This document shows, in pieces, positions 21,349 to 29,374 of a DNA stretch of 64,000 nucleotides; the first letter of the stretch is position 1; every line of letters begins with the position of its first letter. A program made the translations under genes and the position numbers. The notes under the pieces were generated by a model. It worked only from the letters and a program-made list of their open reading frames with translations, was not told where the DNA came from and searched no databases. Origin of the DNA: Thermococcus gammatolerans EJ3 (GTDB taxonomy: Archaea; Methanobacteriota_B; Thermococci; Thermococcales; Thermococcaceae); NCBI RefSeq assembly GCF_000022365.1, contig NC_012804.1, forward strand, positions 186,001 to 250,000, written 5' to 3'.

Positions 21349-22112
21349 AGGTCGTAATCCTTGGCTCGGGTTCATACAGCGGGACGCCCAAGCCCCTCTG
21401 CACCTGCGAGAACTGCTCGCGGGCGAGGATTAACCCAGCCCTGCGGAGAACGCGGTTCTCGCTCTACTTTGATAAAACGCTCGTTGACCCGAGTCCAGAC
21501 CTTCACTACCACCTGGAAAGGCTGAACAAGAGGGTGGAGCGGGTTTTAATAACTCATGGCCACTTCGACCACATCTTTGGCCTGCCAGAGCTCCAAGTCT
21601 TCAAGCGCCTCAAATTTTACTCCCACAGAGAGGCACTTGAAGTCGCGAAAAGCTTAGCTAGGCTGGCCTTCGGCTCGGAAAGCCCGGAGGGGCACGAGTG
21701 GAGCTATAATAAGCTTGAGTTCTGGGAGGAGACGAGAGTCGGAAAGATGAAGGTCGTTCACTTCCCGGTTACCCACACGGTAACGGCAGGGGGCTTCGTC
21801 ATCGAGGTGGGAGGGAAGAGGATAGCAATAACAGGTGACACGGGGCCGGAGATTCTGAAGGACGAAAGAGCAATAAAGCTCATGGAGGGGGCCGACCTGC
21901 TTATAGCGGAGATGACCCACAGGGAAGCCATCCCCGGCTCGCATCTTGGAGTTAGGGAGGCGATAGAGCTGGCGAAGAGGGTCGGGGCAGGCTACACAGT
22001 CTTCGCGCACATAAGCCACAGCAACTATCCTCACGAGGTTCTGGAGAAGAGGGTCAGAGAAGCAGGGATTCCGGGCGAGGTCGCGAGGGACTTCACGTGG
22101 GTTGAGGTTTAG
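21345..22112 (+). CDS. MBL-fold metallo-hydrolase, PhnP-like
   Basis: 255 residues, with GGTGAGAGA before the ATG. The N-terminal CTCENCSRAR is the extra zinc-binding cluster of PhnP-type phosphodiesterases. The metallo-beta-lactamase motif LITHGHFDHIFG supplies HxHxDH, and later His/Asp ligands occur in HFPVTHT, ITGDTGPE and FAHISHSNYPH. Likely a cyclic or phospho-diester hydrolase; its substrate is not known. Co-transcribed with the transporter. Confidence 0.85.
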   Translation: MKVVILGSGSYSGTPKPLCTCENCSRARINPALRRTRFSLYFDKTLVDPSPDLHYHLERLNKRVERVLITHGHFDHIFGLPELQVFKRLKFYSHREALEVAKSLARLAFGSESPEGHEWSYNKLEFWEETRVGKMKVVHFPVTHTVTAGGFVIEVGGKRIAITGDTGPEILKDERAIKLMEGADLLIAEMTHREAIPGSHLGVREAIELAKRVGAGYTVFAHISHSNYPHEVLEKRVREAGIPGEVARDFTWVEV

Positions 22113-22324
22113 ATGCGTCTCTTAACGCTCGCTGGCTTCAGGATCCATCCGATGCCAAACAGTACAAGGAGGATTGCTATTATCCCGAGGAGGTAGCCTC
22201 CTGTCAGTGCATACGATGCGGTGAGAAACAGCCGGAACAGGAGGAAGAGGAGGGGTATCGCGATAATGAGGATTAAGATCTGAAAGTCCTCTACAAAGGA
22301 CTTGATTTTTCTTTTGAGGCTCAT
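22109..22324 (-). CDS. Small two-helix membrane protein
   Basis: 71 residues from an ATG at 22322-22324. A basic start (SLKRKIKSF) precedes two hydrophobic segments (about 12-35 and 40-62) and a basic end. An AATATTTAATT TATA-like box lies about 27 bases upstream. It overlaps the previous gene's stop tail-to-tail by four bases. No family recognised. Confidence 0.55.
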   Translation of the reverse strand: MSLKRKIKSFVEDFQILILIIAIPLLFLLFRLFLTASYALTGGYLLGIIAILLVLFGIGWILKPASVKRRI

Positions 22325-22372
22325 GTTTCTACCTTGACTTTTTGAATTAAATATTTTGCGGCTTTGTATTGC

Positions 22373-22937
22373 TTTTCGATTCCCTGGGAGTCTTATTGCA
22401 ACGGCCCTGATTATGCAGGCAATGTTCACAGCAATTCTCTTTCAATTCTCTAGAGTCTTATTGCAACCTTCGAGTTTAAGCACTTAGTCAAGTCTAAAAA
22501 AGCTTTCAATTCTCCTAGAGTCTTATTGCAACTACGCGCTACTACTGATGAGGAAGGTAGCAGAACTCCCTTTCAATTCTCTAGAGTCTTATTGCAACGG
22601 GAAATATACGTCGATATTGACGCTTATAGGGAAAGCCTTTCAATTCTCCTAGAGTCTTATTGCAACCTGGGTTGGCTGGTCTTCGGCATTGCCCTCATCG
22701 GCCTCTTTCAATTCTCCTAGAGTCTTATTGCAACAGGCCGTCCCCGACGCATGCATGGCATCCGCCGGATCCCTTTCAATTCTCCTAGAGTCTTATTGCA
22801 ACCTTGTCCGTACTTCTTCGCGTAAATTCTGCTCGCCTTTTCTTTCAATTCTCCTAGAGTCTTATTGCAACTTGCCCGGCGGGGTTCACATCTTCTATTT
22901 GGGTTTCCTTTCAATTCTCCTAGAGTCTTATTGCAAC
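22373..22937 (-). CRISPR. CRISPR array, nine repeats, eight spacers
   Basis: The repeat is 30 bases, CTTTCAATTCTCCTAGAGTC then TTATTGCAAC on the plus strand. Units start at 22373 (degenerate), 22439 (29 bases), 22503, 22570 (29 bases), 22637, 22705, 22773, 22842 and 22908. Spacers are 35-39 bases. Read on the minus strand the repeat begins GTTGCAATAAG and ends ATTGAAAG, the eight-base crRNA tag of Thermococcales arrays. Transcription is therefore leftward, the leader is to the right, and the degenerate unit at 22373 is the leader-distal end. No cas gene is in the window. Confidence 0.97.
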
Positions 22938-23417
22938 AGGGCGCGAAATTTGCCCTTTCGCCCAACGAAGAAATAAGAACGTCCCAATATTTAAGCCTTT
23001 CTGGAAATCGGTCTTGAAACGATCACGAGGGAACTCGGATTGAAGCTCTGAAACACCTCCAATCGGCTAGCCTGGTCCTAATGTTCTGAGATAACAAAAT
23101 TGAGGTCGAAATGCAGTTGATCTCCAAAGCTCCAAAAGGGGAGAATTTTCAAGGCCGAACATTAAACAGGCTCTAAACCAGAAACGAACAATTTTAAACA
23201 GGTTTTATCCGGATTAGGGGAGCGGAAGTCGTCTGCTCGATGTCCTGAAGAAAATTCGTTACATTAGATGATTAACATTGTTACAGAATGTTATGTTTTC
23301 GAAATAGTTGAAATTCATCTCCAGGGCTTTGAAATGACTTTGCTGAACAAAAACAGCCGTTAAAGGTTATTTTTCCTGAAATACAGTAGTTTGAGCATGA
23401 TAATGGAAGAAAAAGGC
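22938..23417 (-). other. CRISPR leader and gene-free stretch
   Basis: 480 AT-rich bases with no credible gene between the array and the acetyl-CoA synthetase subunit. On the minus strand CTTAAATATT (22986-22995) is a TATA box that would start the crRNA precursor near 22965, about 28 bases before the first repeat. Beyond about 23100 I see only AT-rich sequence with no repeats, presumably the rest of the leader. Confidence 0.65.
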
Positions 23418-24821
23418 TCAGAGTTTCCCGTTTTCCCTGAGCCACTCGCCGTACTTAACGAGGGCGTAGACGGCATCAACCGCGTCCTCGGTGGTCTCGT
23501 AGACGGGGATGCCCTTCTGCTCGATGTTCCTCGCCATCTTGTGCGGGAAGTCTCCACCGGGGGCAACGAAGACAATCGGCTTGCCGTAGGCCTTCATTCT
23601 CTCGACCGCGTCAATGATTCCCTCGTCAAGGGCCGGGCTCTGGAAGAGCGCGATGACGACGAGGACGTCAACGTTCGGGTCTTCGAGGGCGTAGCGCATA
23701 GCTATCTCGTACCTGCTCGACGGGGCGTCGCCTATGACGTCAATCGGGTTCTTGTAGGACATGTGAGCGGGAAGCTTTCCGGCCCTGACGTCCTCCTCGA
23801 ACTTCTTCAGCGTCTCCTCGCTAAGTTCAGCCATCTTCAAACCGCGCTCGAGCAGGCCGTCGCTCATCATGACTCCTGCTCCACCGCCGTTGGTGACTAT
23901 CGCAACGCGGTCGCCCTTGGCCGGCTTCTGCATAGCTAAGACCTTCGCGTAGTTGAAGAGCTGTCTCATCGTGGTCGCTTCCAGAACACCGCTCTGCTCA
24001 AAGGCCGCCCTGTAAATCGCGTATGAACCCGCGAGGGAACCAGTGTGGGAAGCTGCTGCCTTGGCACCGGCCTCGGTCCTTCCGCTCTTGAGAATCACGA
24101 CGGGCTTCTTGAGGGTAACGCGCTTTGCCGTTTCGAGGAACTTCCTTCCGTCCTTGACGCCCTCAAGGTAGCCGGTTATAACGCCCGTCTTCTCGTCGTC
24201 GCCGAGGTAGTCCATGAAGTCGCTCTCGTCGAGGTCGGCCATGTTGCCGAGGCTGATGAACTTGCTCATTCCTATTTTCTCTCTGGCCGCCCAGTCGAGG
24301 ATTGCAGCACCAAAGGCACCGCTCTGGCTCATGAAGGCAACCTTTCCGAAGGGCGGCCTCGCCTGCCTCTCCGGCGGGTTGAAGTTGCAGTCGAAGCCGT
24401 TCTCAAGGTTCGTGACGCCGAGACAGTTCGGACCGACAACGCGAATGCCCCACTTCCTCGCGCGCTTGAGAAGCTCCTCCTCGAGGTCGGCCCTTCCGGC
24501 CTCCTTAAAGCCCGCCGAAATGACTATCGCGCCCTTGACGCCCTTCTCACCGCACTCGTCTATAACATCCGGCACGAACTTGGCCGGAACCGCTATAACA
24601 GCGACGTCAACTTCGTCCGGAATTTCTTTGATGCTTCTGTAGACCTTGAACTTCTTCCCGTTGACCTCAATTTCACCGCCCTTGACGTTGACCGCGTAGA
24701 CTTTGCCCTCAAACCGTAGAGTTATCGAGCGCATTATGGCGTTTCCAACCTTCCCGGGTACGTGGGAGGCACCTATGACAGCGACGCTCTTCGGGTAAAA
24801 CAGGAAGTCGAGGCTCTCCAT
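23418..24821 (-). CDS. acdA: Acetate--CoA ligase (ADP-forming) alpha subunit
   Basis: 467 residues. The CoA-binding Rossmann start (SVAVIGASHVPGKVGNAI) and ligase domains match the alpha subunit of archaeal ADP-forming acyl-CoA synthetases. The phosphorylated catalytic His lies in AAASHTGSLAGS (His259). A further glycine-rich IVTNGGGAGVMMSD follows. The enzyme makes ATP from acyl-CoA at the end of sugar or peptide fermentation. The beta subunit is encoded elsewhere, as usual in Thermococcales. Which isoform (I, II or III) cannot be told. A GTATATAAG TATA box on the minus strand lies at 24853-24861. Confidence 0.92.
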   Translation of the reverse strand: MESLDFLFYPKSVAVIGASHVPGKVGNAIMRSITLRFEGKVYAVNVKGGEIEVNGKKFKVYRSIKEIPDEVDVAVIAVPAKFVPDVIDECGEKGVKGAIVISAGFKEAGRADLEEELLKRARKWGIRVVGPNCLGVTNLENGFDCNFNPPERQARPPFGKVAFMSQSGAFGAAILDWAAREKIGMSKFISLGNMADLDESDFMDYLGDDEKTGVITGYLEGVKDGRKFLETAKRVTLKKPVVILKSGRTEAGAKAAASHTGSLAGSYAIYRAAFEQSGVLEATTMRQLFNYAKVLAMQKPAKGDRVAIVTNGGGAGVMMSDGLLERGLKMAELSEETLKKFEEDVRAGKLPAHMSYKNPIDVIGDAPSSRYEIAMRYALEDPNVDVLVVIALFQSPALDEGIIDAVERMKAYGKPIVFVAPGGDFPHKMARNIEQKGIPVYETTEDAVDAVYALVKYGEWLRENGKL

Positions 24822-24871
24822 GATACCACCCCCTGAAGGCTTTTCGGAGGGCGTATATAAGCTTTCGCGTT

Positions 24872-24888
24872 ATGGATATTTTATCCAT
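24872..24888. promoter_or_regulatory. Perfect palindrome upstream of acdA
   Basis: ATGGATA, TTT, TATCCAT: seven-base perfect arms about a dozen bases upstream of the acdA TATA box, in the divergent region with an ArsR-like regulator gene. Likely a dimeric regulator site. Confidence 0.4.
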
Positions 24889-25009
24889 TTATCGAACGGT
24901 ACCGGTGGACTTGTTTATCTTTGTAAAATCCTGTCTTGCTCTATGGAGCAAAAGAGTTATATTGCCGAACGCTCATACAAACGTTAAAGCGTTTAAATTG
25001 GTGAGGGCA

Positions 25010-25585
25010 ATGGCCAAGGTGAAGGTTATCACTGACCCAGATGTTATTAAGCTTATGCTCGAAGATACGAGGCGGAAGATCCTCTCCCTGCTGAGGAACA
25101 GGGAGATGACTATCTCGCAGCTCAGCGAGATCCTGGGAAAGACGCCCCAGACGATCTATCACCACATCGAGAAGCTCAAGGAGGCAGGGCTTGTTGAGGT
25201 CAAAAGAACGGAAATGAAAGGCAACCTCATCGAGAAGTACTACGGGAGAACCGCCGACGCCTTCTACATCAACCTCTACCTTGGCGATGAGGAGCTCCGC
25301 TACTTTGCCCGCTCGAGGCTCAAGACGAAGCTGGAGATCTTCAAGGCCCTCGGCTACGAGTTCGACGACGCCGAGCTCCTGAACGTTATGGACGAGCTTC
25401 TCAAAAAAGAGCACCAGTACAAGACCGAGATCTCCAGGGAGATAGAGGAGAACGAGGAGAAGCTCAAGGACTTCTCCAACGAGGATATAATCCACGCCAT
25501 AGAGTGGCTCGCCATGGCGAAGATGGGCAGGGACGAAGAAGTTCTGGAGCTGCTTAAGAAACTTGGTGAGATCCTGAGGAAGTAG
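25010..25585 (+). CDS. ArsR-like winged-helix regulator
   Basis: 191 residues from ATG 25010 with GGTGAGGGC upstream. The HTH spans about 12-80 (ILSLLRNREMTISQLSEILG, then TPQTIYHHIEKLKEAGLVEV), with a wing following, then a long helical C-terminus with charged coiled-coil character for dimerisation. An inverted repeat AACGCT-N14-AGCGTT (24968-24993) directly before it may be an autoregulatory site. It is divergent to acdA, and its target and ligand are unknown. Similar in plan to the regulator two genes on. Confidence 0.82.
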   Translation: MAKVKVITDPDVIKLMLEDTRRKILSLLRNREMTISQLSEILGKTPQTIYHHIEKLKEAGLVEVKRTEMKGNLIEKYYGRTADAFYINLYLGDEELRYFARSRLKTKLEIFKALGYEFDDAELLNVMDELLKKEHQYKTEISREIEENEEKLKDFSNEDIIHAIEWLAMAKMGRDEEVLELLKKLGEILRK

Positions 25586-25595
25586 GGGATGCTTC

Positions 25596-25898
25596 ATGGG
25601 TAAGGGGATAAGGCTTCTCGTCCTCGATGTTCTCAAGCCCCACCAGCCCATTGTTACGGAGCTGGCGCTCGGTTTGAGTGAGCTCGAGGGAGTCGAGGGG
25701 GTCAACATAACCCTCGTGGAGATAGACAAGGAGACTGAGAACGTTAAAATAACAGTCGTTGGAGACGACCTCGACTACGAAGAGATCGTCCAGACCATAG
25801 AGGAGTTCGGGGGGGTTGTCCACAGCATCGATATGGTCGCGGCCGGCAGGCGGATAGTTGAGGAAGAGGAAACCCCTCAGGACAAGCTGGAGGAGTAA
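25596..25898 (+). CDS. DUF211 family protein
   Basis: 100 residues, ferredoxin-like alpha/beta fold pattern. The start IRLLVLDVLKPHQP and the segment VEGVNITLVEIDKETENVKITVVG are characteristic of the archaeal DUF211 family, whose function is unknown. It lies ten bases after one ArsR-like regulator and 14 before another, forming a three-gene unit. Confidence 0.88.
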   Translation: MGKGIRLLVLDVLKPHQPIVTELALGLSELEGVEGVNITLVEIDKETENVKITVVGDDLDYEEIVQTIEEFGGVVHSIDMVAAGRRIVEEEETPQDKLEE

Positions 25899-25912
25899 AG
25901 GGGAAGTTTGCA

Positions 25913-26470
25913 ATGAGGGAGGTTTTAATAATAACCGAGCCCTCGGTCGTTAAAATCCTGTCCGAGCCCACCCGGTTTTCCATTTTAAAGCTACTCCGTC
26001 AGAGGCCAATGAGTGTGAACGAACTCAGCGACGCCCTTGGAAAGGACAGGACGACCATATACCGGCACGTTAAGGTTCTGGAGAAAGCTGGCTTGGTGGA
26101 GGAGATTGAGGAGATAGGGAACGAGAAGGTTTACTCACGAACCGCGAGGATGTTCTTGATTAAGGTTGGGCCCGATGAAAGCATTGAGGAGTTCAGGCAG
26201 GCCTACCTTCAGGTAGAGGCGGAGAAGCTTGTACGCCTTCTTGAAAAAGCGGGCTTTGAGATCCAGGATCGAGAGAAGCTTAAACTCCTTGCGAAGGAAG
26301 TTCTCGACGAAATTGAAATCCGCTCTCAGCCGATAATAAAAAGGATCTCCGAGGCTAACGTTGAGTTGACCGAGGTTGAACTCTTTCACCTTCTCAATAT
26401 GCTGGTCTTTCTCCAGAGTTGCGAACTCTGCGAAAAGGCAAAGGAGGCCAGGGCTCTCCTGCGGTTCTGA
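25913..26470 (+). CDS. ArsR-like winged-helix regulator
   Basis: 185 residues. The N-terminal winged helix (about 10-75) contains EPTRFSILKLLRQRPMSVNE and RTTIYRHVKVLEKAGLVEEI, followed by a helical C-terminal region of about 100 residues ending in a Cys pair (QSCELCEKAK), which could bind metal or form a disulphide. Related in layout to the regulator at 25010, but the two diverge outside the HTH. Lies upstream of the amylase gene, but no direct link is visible. Confidence 0.8.
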   Translation: MREVLIITEPSVVKILSEPTRFSILKLLRQRPMSVNELSDALGKDRTTIYRHVKVLEKAGLVEEIEEIGNEKVYSRTARMFLIKVGPDESIEEFRQAYLQVEAEKLVRLLEKAGFEIQDREKLKLLAKEVLDEIEIRSQPIIKRISEANVELTEVELFHLLNMLVFLQSCELCEKAKEARALLRF

Positions 26471-26558
26471 TTTCTCAGTGATTCCGCACTTTTTGTGCTT
26501 GGCTATTTTTCCCATTGGATGTTCAGTTATATCCCTCAGTGAACAGGAACGACAAAAC

Positions 26559-26582
26559 TTAAATATTTCACCATCGGTGATA
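26559..26582 (+). promoter_or_regulatory. TATA box plus TGM-like operator of the amylase gene
   Basis: TTAAATAT (26559-26566) is followed at once by TTTCAC-CATCG-GTGATA (26566-26582). This matches the Thermococcales glycolytic motif TATCAC-N5-GTGATA with one mismatch. A motif downstream of the TATA box is the arrangement known for repression by Tgr/TrmBL1 in the absence of maltodextrins. Confidence 0.75.
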
Positions 26583-26625
26583 CATAATGGGGGTAGTCCC
26601 CGCACTGTCGCAGGGAGGTATGGAA

Positions 26626-28017
26626 ATGAGGAGGTACACACGGGTTTTGATCCTTTTGATGGCTCTTTTCCTCCTAGCTGGTCTTTACTATCCTTCTGCA
26701 AGTGCCGCGAAATACTCCGAGCTTGAGCAGGGCGGAGTTATAATGCAGGCGTTCTACTGGGATGTTCCCGCTGGTGGTATCTGGTGGGACACAATACGGC
26801 AGAAGATACCCGAATGGTACGATGCCGGCATATCCGCGATCTGGATACCCCCCGCGAGCAAGGGCATGGGTGGAGCTTACTCAATGGGATACGATCCCTA
26901 CGACTACTTTGATCTGGGCGAGTTCTACCAGAAAGGGACCGTTGAAACCCGCTTTGGATCCAAGGAAGAACTTGTCAATATGATCTCGACTGCCCACAGG
27001 TACGGCATCAAGGTCATAGCGGACATAGTGATAAACCACCGCGCAGGGGGAGACCTTGAATGGAACCCCTACGTTGGTGATTACACATGGACGGACTTTT
27101 CTCAAGTTGCTTCGGGTAAATACAAGGCCCACTACATGGACTTCCATCCAAACAACTACAGTACCTCCGATGAGGGAACCTTTGGAGGCTTTCCGGACAT
27201 AGACCACCTCGTGCCTTTCAACAAGTACTGGCTCTGGGCGAGCGACGAGAGCTACGCCGCTTACCTCAGGAGCATTGGCGTTGACGCGTGGCGCTTTGAC
27301 TACGTTAAGGGCTACGGCGCGTGGGTCGTCAAGGACTGGCTCAGCTGGTGGGGTGGATGGGCCGTCGGGGAGTACTGGGACACGGACGTCAATGCGCTCC
27401 TCAACTGGGCCTACGACAGCGGTGCCAAGGTCTTTGACTTTCCGCTCTACTACAAGATGGACGAGGCCTTTGACAACAAGAACATTCCCGCCCTCGTTTA
27501 CGCCATTCAGAACGGTGGCACTGTGGTCAGCAGGGATCCATTCAAGGCCGTTACCTTCGTGGCGAACCACGACACAAACATAATCTGGAACAAGTACCCG
27601 GCCTACGCCTTCATCCTGACCTACGAAGGCCAGCCCGTCATCTTCTACCGCGACTACGAGGAGTGGCTCAACAAGGACAAACTTAACAACCTCATCTGGA
27701 TCCATGAGCATCTGGCAGGAGGAAGTACCAAGATCCTCTACTACGACGACGATGAGCTCATATTCATGCGGGAAGGCTACGGCGACAGGCCCGGGCTCAT
27801 AACCTACATCAACCTCGGCAGCGGCTGGGCCGAGAGGTGGGTGAACGTCGGCTCGAAGTTCGCCGGGTACACCATCCACGAATACACTGGAAACCTCGGT
27901 GGTTGGGTCGACAGGTACGTATACTATAACGGCTGGGTCAAGCTAACCGCTCCGCCTCACGATCCGGCAAACGGCTATTACGGCTACTCAGTGTGGAGCT
28001 ATGCGGGAGTTGGATGA
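26626..28017 (+). CDS. Secreted alpha-amylase (GH13)
   Basis: 463 residues from ATG 26626, with GGGAGGT at a normal distance. A signal peptide ([20 protein letters not shown]) is cut before [10 protein letters not shown]. The mature enzyme has the full Thermococcus amylase length and GH13 motifs: DIVINH, then WRFDYVKGY with nucleophile Asp225, GEYWD with acid/base Glu249, and VANHDTN with Asp316. A beta-rich C-domain ends [14 protein letters not shown]. It breaks internal alpha-1,4 bonds of starch outside the cell. Expression is probably maltodextrin-controlled through the TGM. An in-frame ATG at 26587 lies at the predicted transcription start and lacks a signal. Confidence 0.96.
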   Translation: MRRYTRVLILLMALFLLAGLYYPSASAAKYSELEQGGVIMQAFYWDVPAGGIWWDTIRQKIPEWYDAGISAIWIPPASKGMGGAYSMGYDPYDYFDLGEFYQKGTVETRFGSKEELVNMISTAHRYGIKVIADIVINHRAGGDLEWNPYVGDYTWTDFSQVASGKYKAHYMDFHPNNYSTSDEGTFGGFPDIDHLVPFNKYWLWASDESYAAYLRSIGVDAWRFDYVKGYGAWVVKDWLSWWGGWAVGEYWDTDVNALLNWAYDSGAKVFDFPLYYKMDEAFDNKNIPALVYAIQNGGTVVSRDPFKAVTFVANHDTNIIWNKYPAYAFILTYEGQPVIFYRDYEEWLNKDKLNNLIWIHEHLAGGSTKILYYDDDELIFMREGYGDRPGLITYINLGSGWAERWVNVGSKFAGYTIHEYTGNLGGWVDRYVYYNGWVKLTAPPHDPANGYYGYSVWSYAGVG

Positions 28018-28054
28018 TCCTACCTGGTACTTTCGTGCTAATTTTCCTTGAATT

Positions 28055-28083
28055 TTTATCAAGCTATTCTATCTTTTTATTCT
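28055..28083 (+). terminator. T-rich terminator region after amylase
   Basis: Two T-runs (TTTTTATC and TCTTTTTATT) follow the amylase stop by 40-60 bases, in the form of archaeal T-tract termination. Confidence 0.4.
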
Positions 28084-28189
28084 CCCTAGGAACAGAGAGT
28101 AAGTAGTAAAGCTTAAATGCAACCATAGTATACATAGACATCAGCGTCATTACCCATAAACAACAAGTGGGTTTAGTGGGGATGGGGGG

Positions 28190-29374
28190 ATGAACAAGCA
28201 ATTGGTCTTTATCTTCACCCTGTTATCTTTTCTCATTTTGTCCACCCCTGCGGTTAAAGCAGACAAGGTAATGGCCAGTATGCACTGTATACCTACCTCC
28301 ATTGAGCCGGGTGGTGCAGTAATTTGTGATATTGATTTCAAATTGCTTAACCCCAATGAAACTGCCACTCTCAAACTCAAAAAAGTATATCTCGAAGACA
28401 AGGAGATCTGGCCCAGGGGGCCATCTCGGGGAACCGTAATCGTTCCAAACTCTAAATTCCACCTTGGTCCCCATGACATAGAGGGCTCAATAGCGATAAC
28501 ACTTACTTTCAACAATGAAATGGCTGATTGCTATTTTGGGAAGCCTGTACTCGATGACTACAGAGACAAGTTTGGAGGCAGGACATACAAAATCACCGCG
28601 GTGGTTGACGGGATATCTACCCCTGTTTCCGCCCAAATAAAGATTAAAAACACAGGACTGTGGGATTCCTTTATCTGGGTCCTGGAGTATCTGATAGTGT
28701 TGATATACCTGATATCCATAGCTGTATCCCTTTCCACGAAGAATTTTCCAATTGGATCTCTTCTTTTGGTAGTTTTCTCAGGGTTTGTTGGGGTGAGTAT
28801 AGCGAGAATTGCAAGTGGTCTCCAGTGGAACTTGAAATACGGATATTGGTCTCCCGACATCCCATCCATTGTTTTTCTAATTTCGATTGTACTGATCTCT
28901 GCTCTGGACTATAAGGAAGACAAAAAAAGCTGGAAGCTGATTTTATCGGGTCTCTTATGGCTCCTAATGGTAACAGCGGCAAAGTATGGCTCCAACGGTG
29001 ATGTTCTTGCAATAGTGCTCTCATTGACCCTATGGGTGACAGTGGAGCTCGTGGGGATTACAGGTAAAAGAGTCAAAGCATACAAAAGGGAGTTGTCTTC
29101 CGTGGTAGTAGCTCCTTATTTGATACCGATATCATACCATCTCATGTTGAGTGTTTCATCGTTTGTCTTCTGGGTATCGTCATTTTTCATTTTCCTCGTT
29201 GCAATACTGTTTGTGAACGTGCTTTACCACTCCAACTACTCTTCCAAGCGCTATATAGTATTAATGTCTCCGGCCCTAGTCTTATTGTTTATGACAACCA
29301 ATTCCCCTTACTTCTTGGCCTACGCTCTTCCCTTGCTGGGGATAACCTTTCTTTATGAAAGGTGGGATAATTAA
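28190..29374 (+). CDS. Multi-pass membrane protein with exported N-terminal domain, unknown
   Basis: 394 residues. A signal peptide (LVFIFTLLSFLILSTPAVKA) precedes an external domain of about 140 residues with immunoglobulin-like spacing (PTSIEPGGAVICDIDF, Cys pair). After this come about seven to eight membrane helices. Base composition is clearly AT-richer than the neighbours, with A/T-ending codons, hinting at recent acquisition. GGGGATGGGGGG precedes the ATG and a TTAAATG box lies near 28111. No family recognised. Confidence 0.7.
   Translation: MNKQLVFIFTLLSFLILSTPAVKADKVMASMHCIPTSIEPGGAVICDIDFKLLNPNETATLKLKKVYLEDKEIWPRGPSRGTVIVPNSKFHLGPHDIEGSIAITLTFNNEMADCYFGKPVLDDYRDKFGGRTYKITAVVDGISTPVSAQIKIKNTGLWDSFIWVLEYLIVLIYLISIAVSLSTKNFPIGSLLLVVFSGFVGVSIARIASGLQWNLKYGYWSPDIPSIVFLISIVLISALDYKEDKKSWKLILSGLLWLLMVTAAKYGSNGDVLAIVLSLTLWVTVELVGITGKRVKAYKRELSSVVVAPYLIPISYHLMLSVSSFVFWVSSFFIFLVAILFVNVLYHSNYSSKRYIVLMSPALVLLFMTTNSPYFLAYALPLLGITFLYERWDN

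Noticed and set aside
22526-22976. Open frames on both strands containing repeated SILLESYCN- or CNKTLGELK-like peptides
   Set aside because: They are translations of the CRISPR repeats and spacers, not genes.
26587-26625. Upstream in-frame ATG of the amylase gene
   Set aside because: Lies at the predicted transcription start, lacks a ribosome site, and would bury the signal peptide.
26881-27879. Long minus-strand open frame opposite the amylase gene
   Set aside because: Shadow frame of a GC-rich gene; the plus strand carries all GH13 motifs and start signals.
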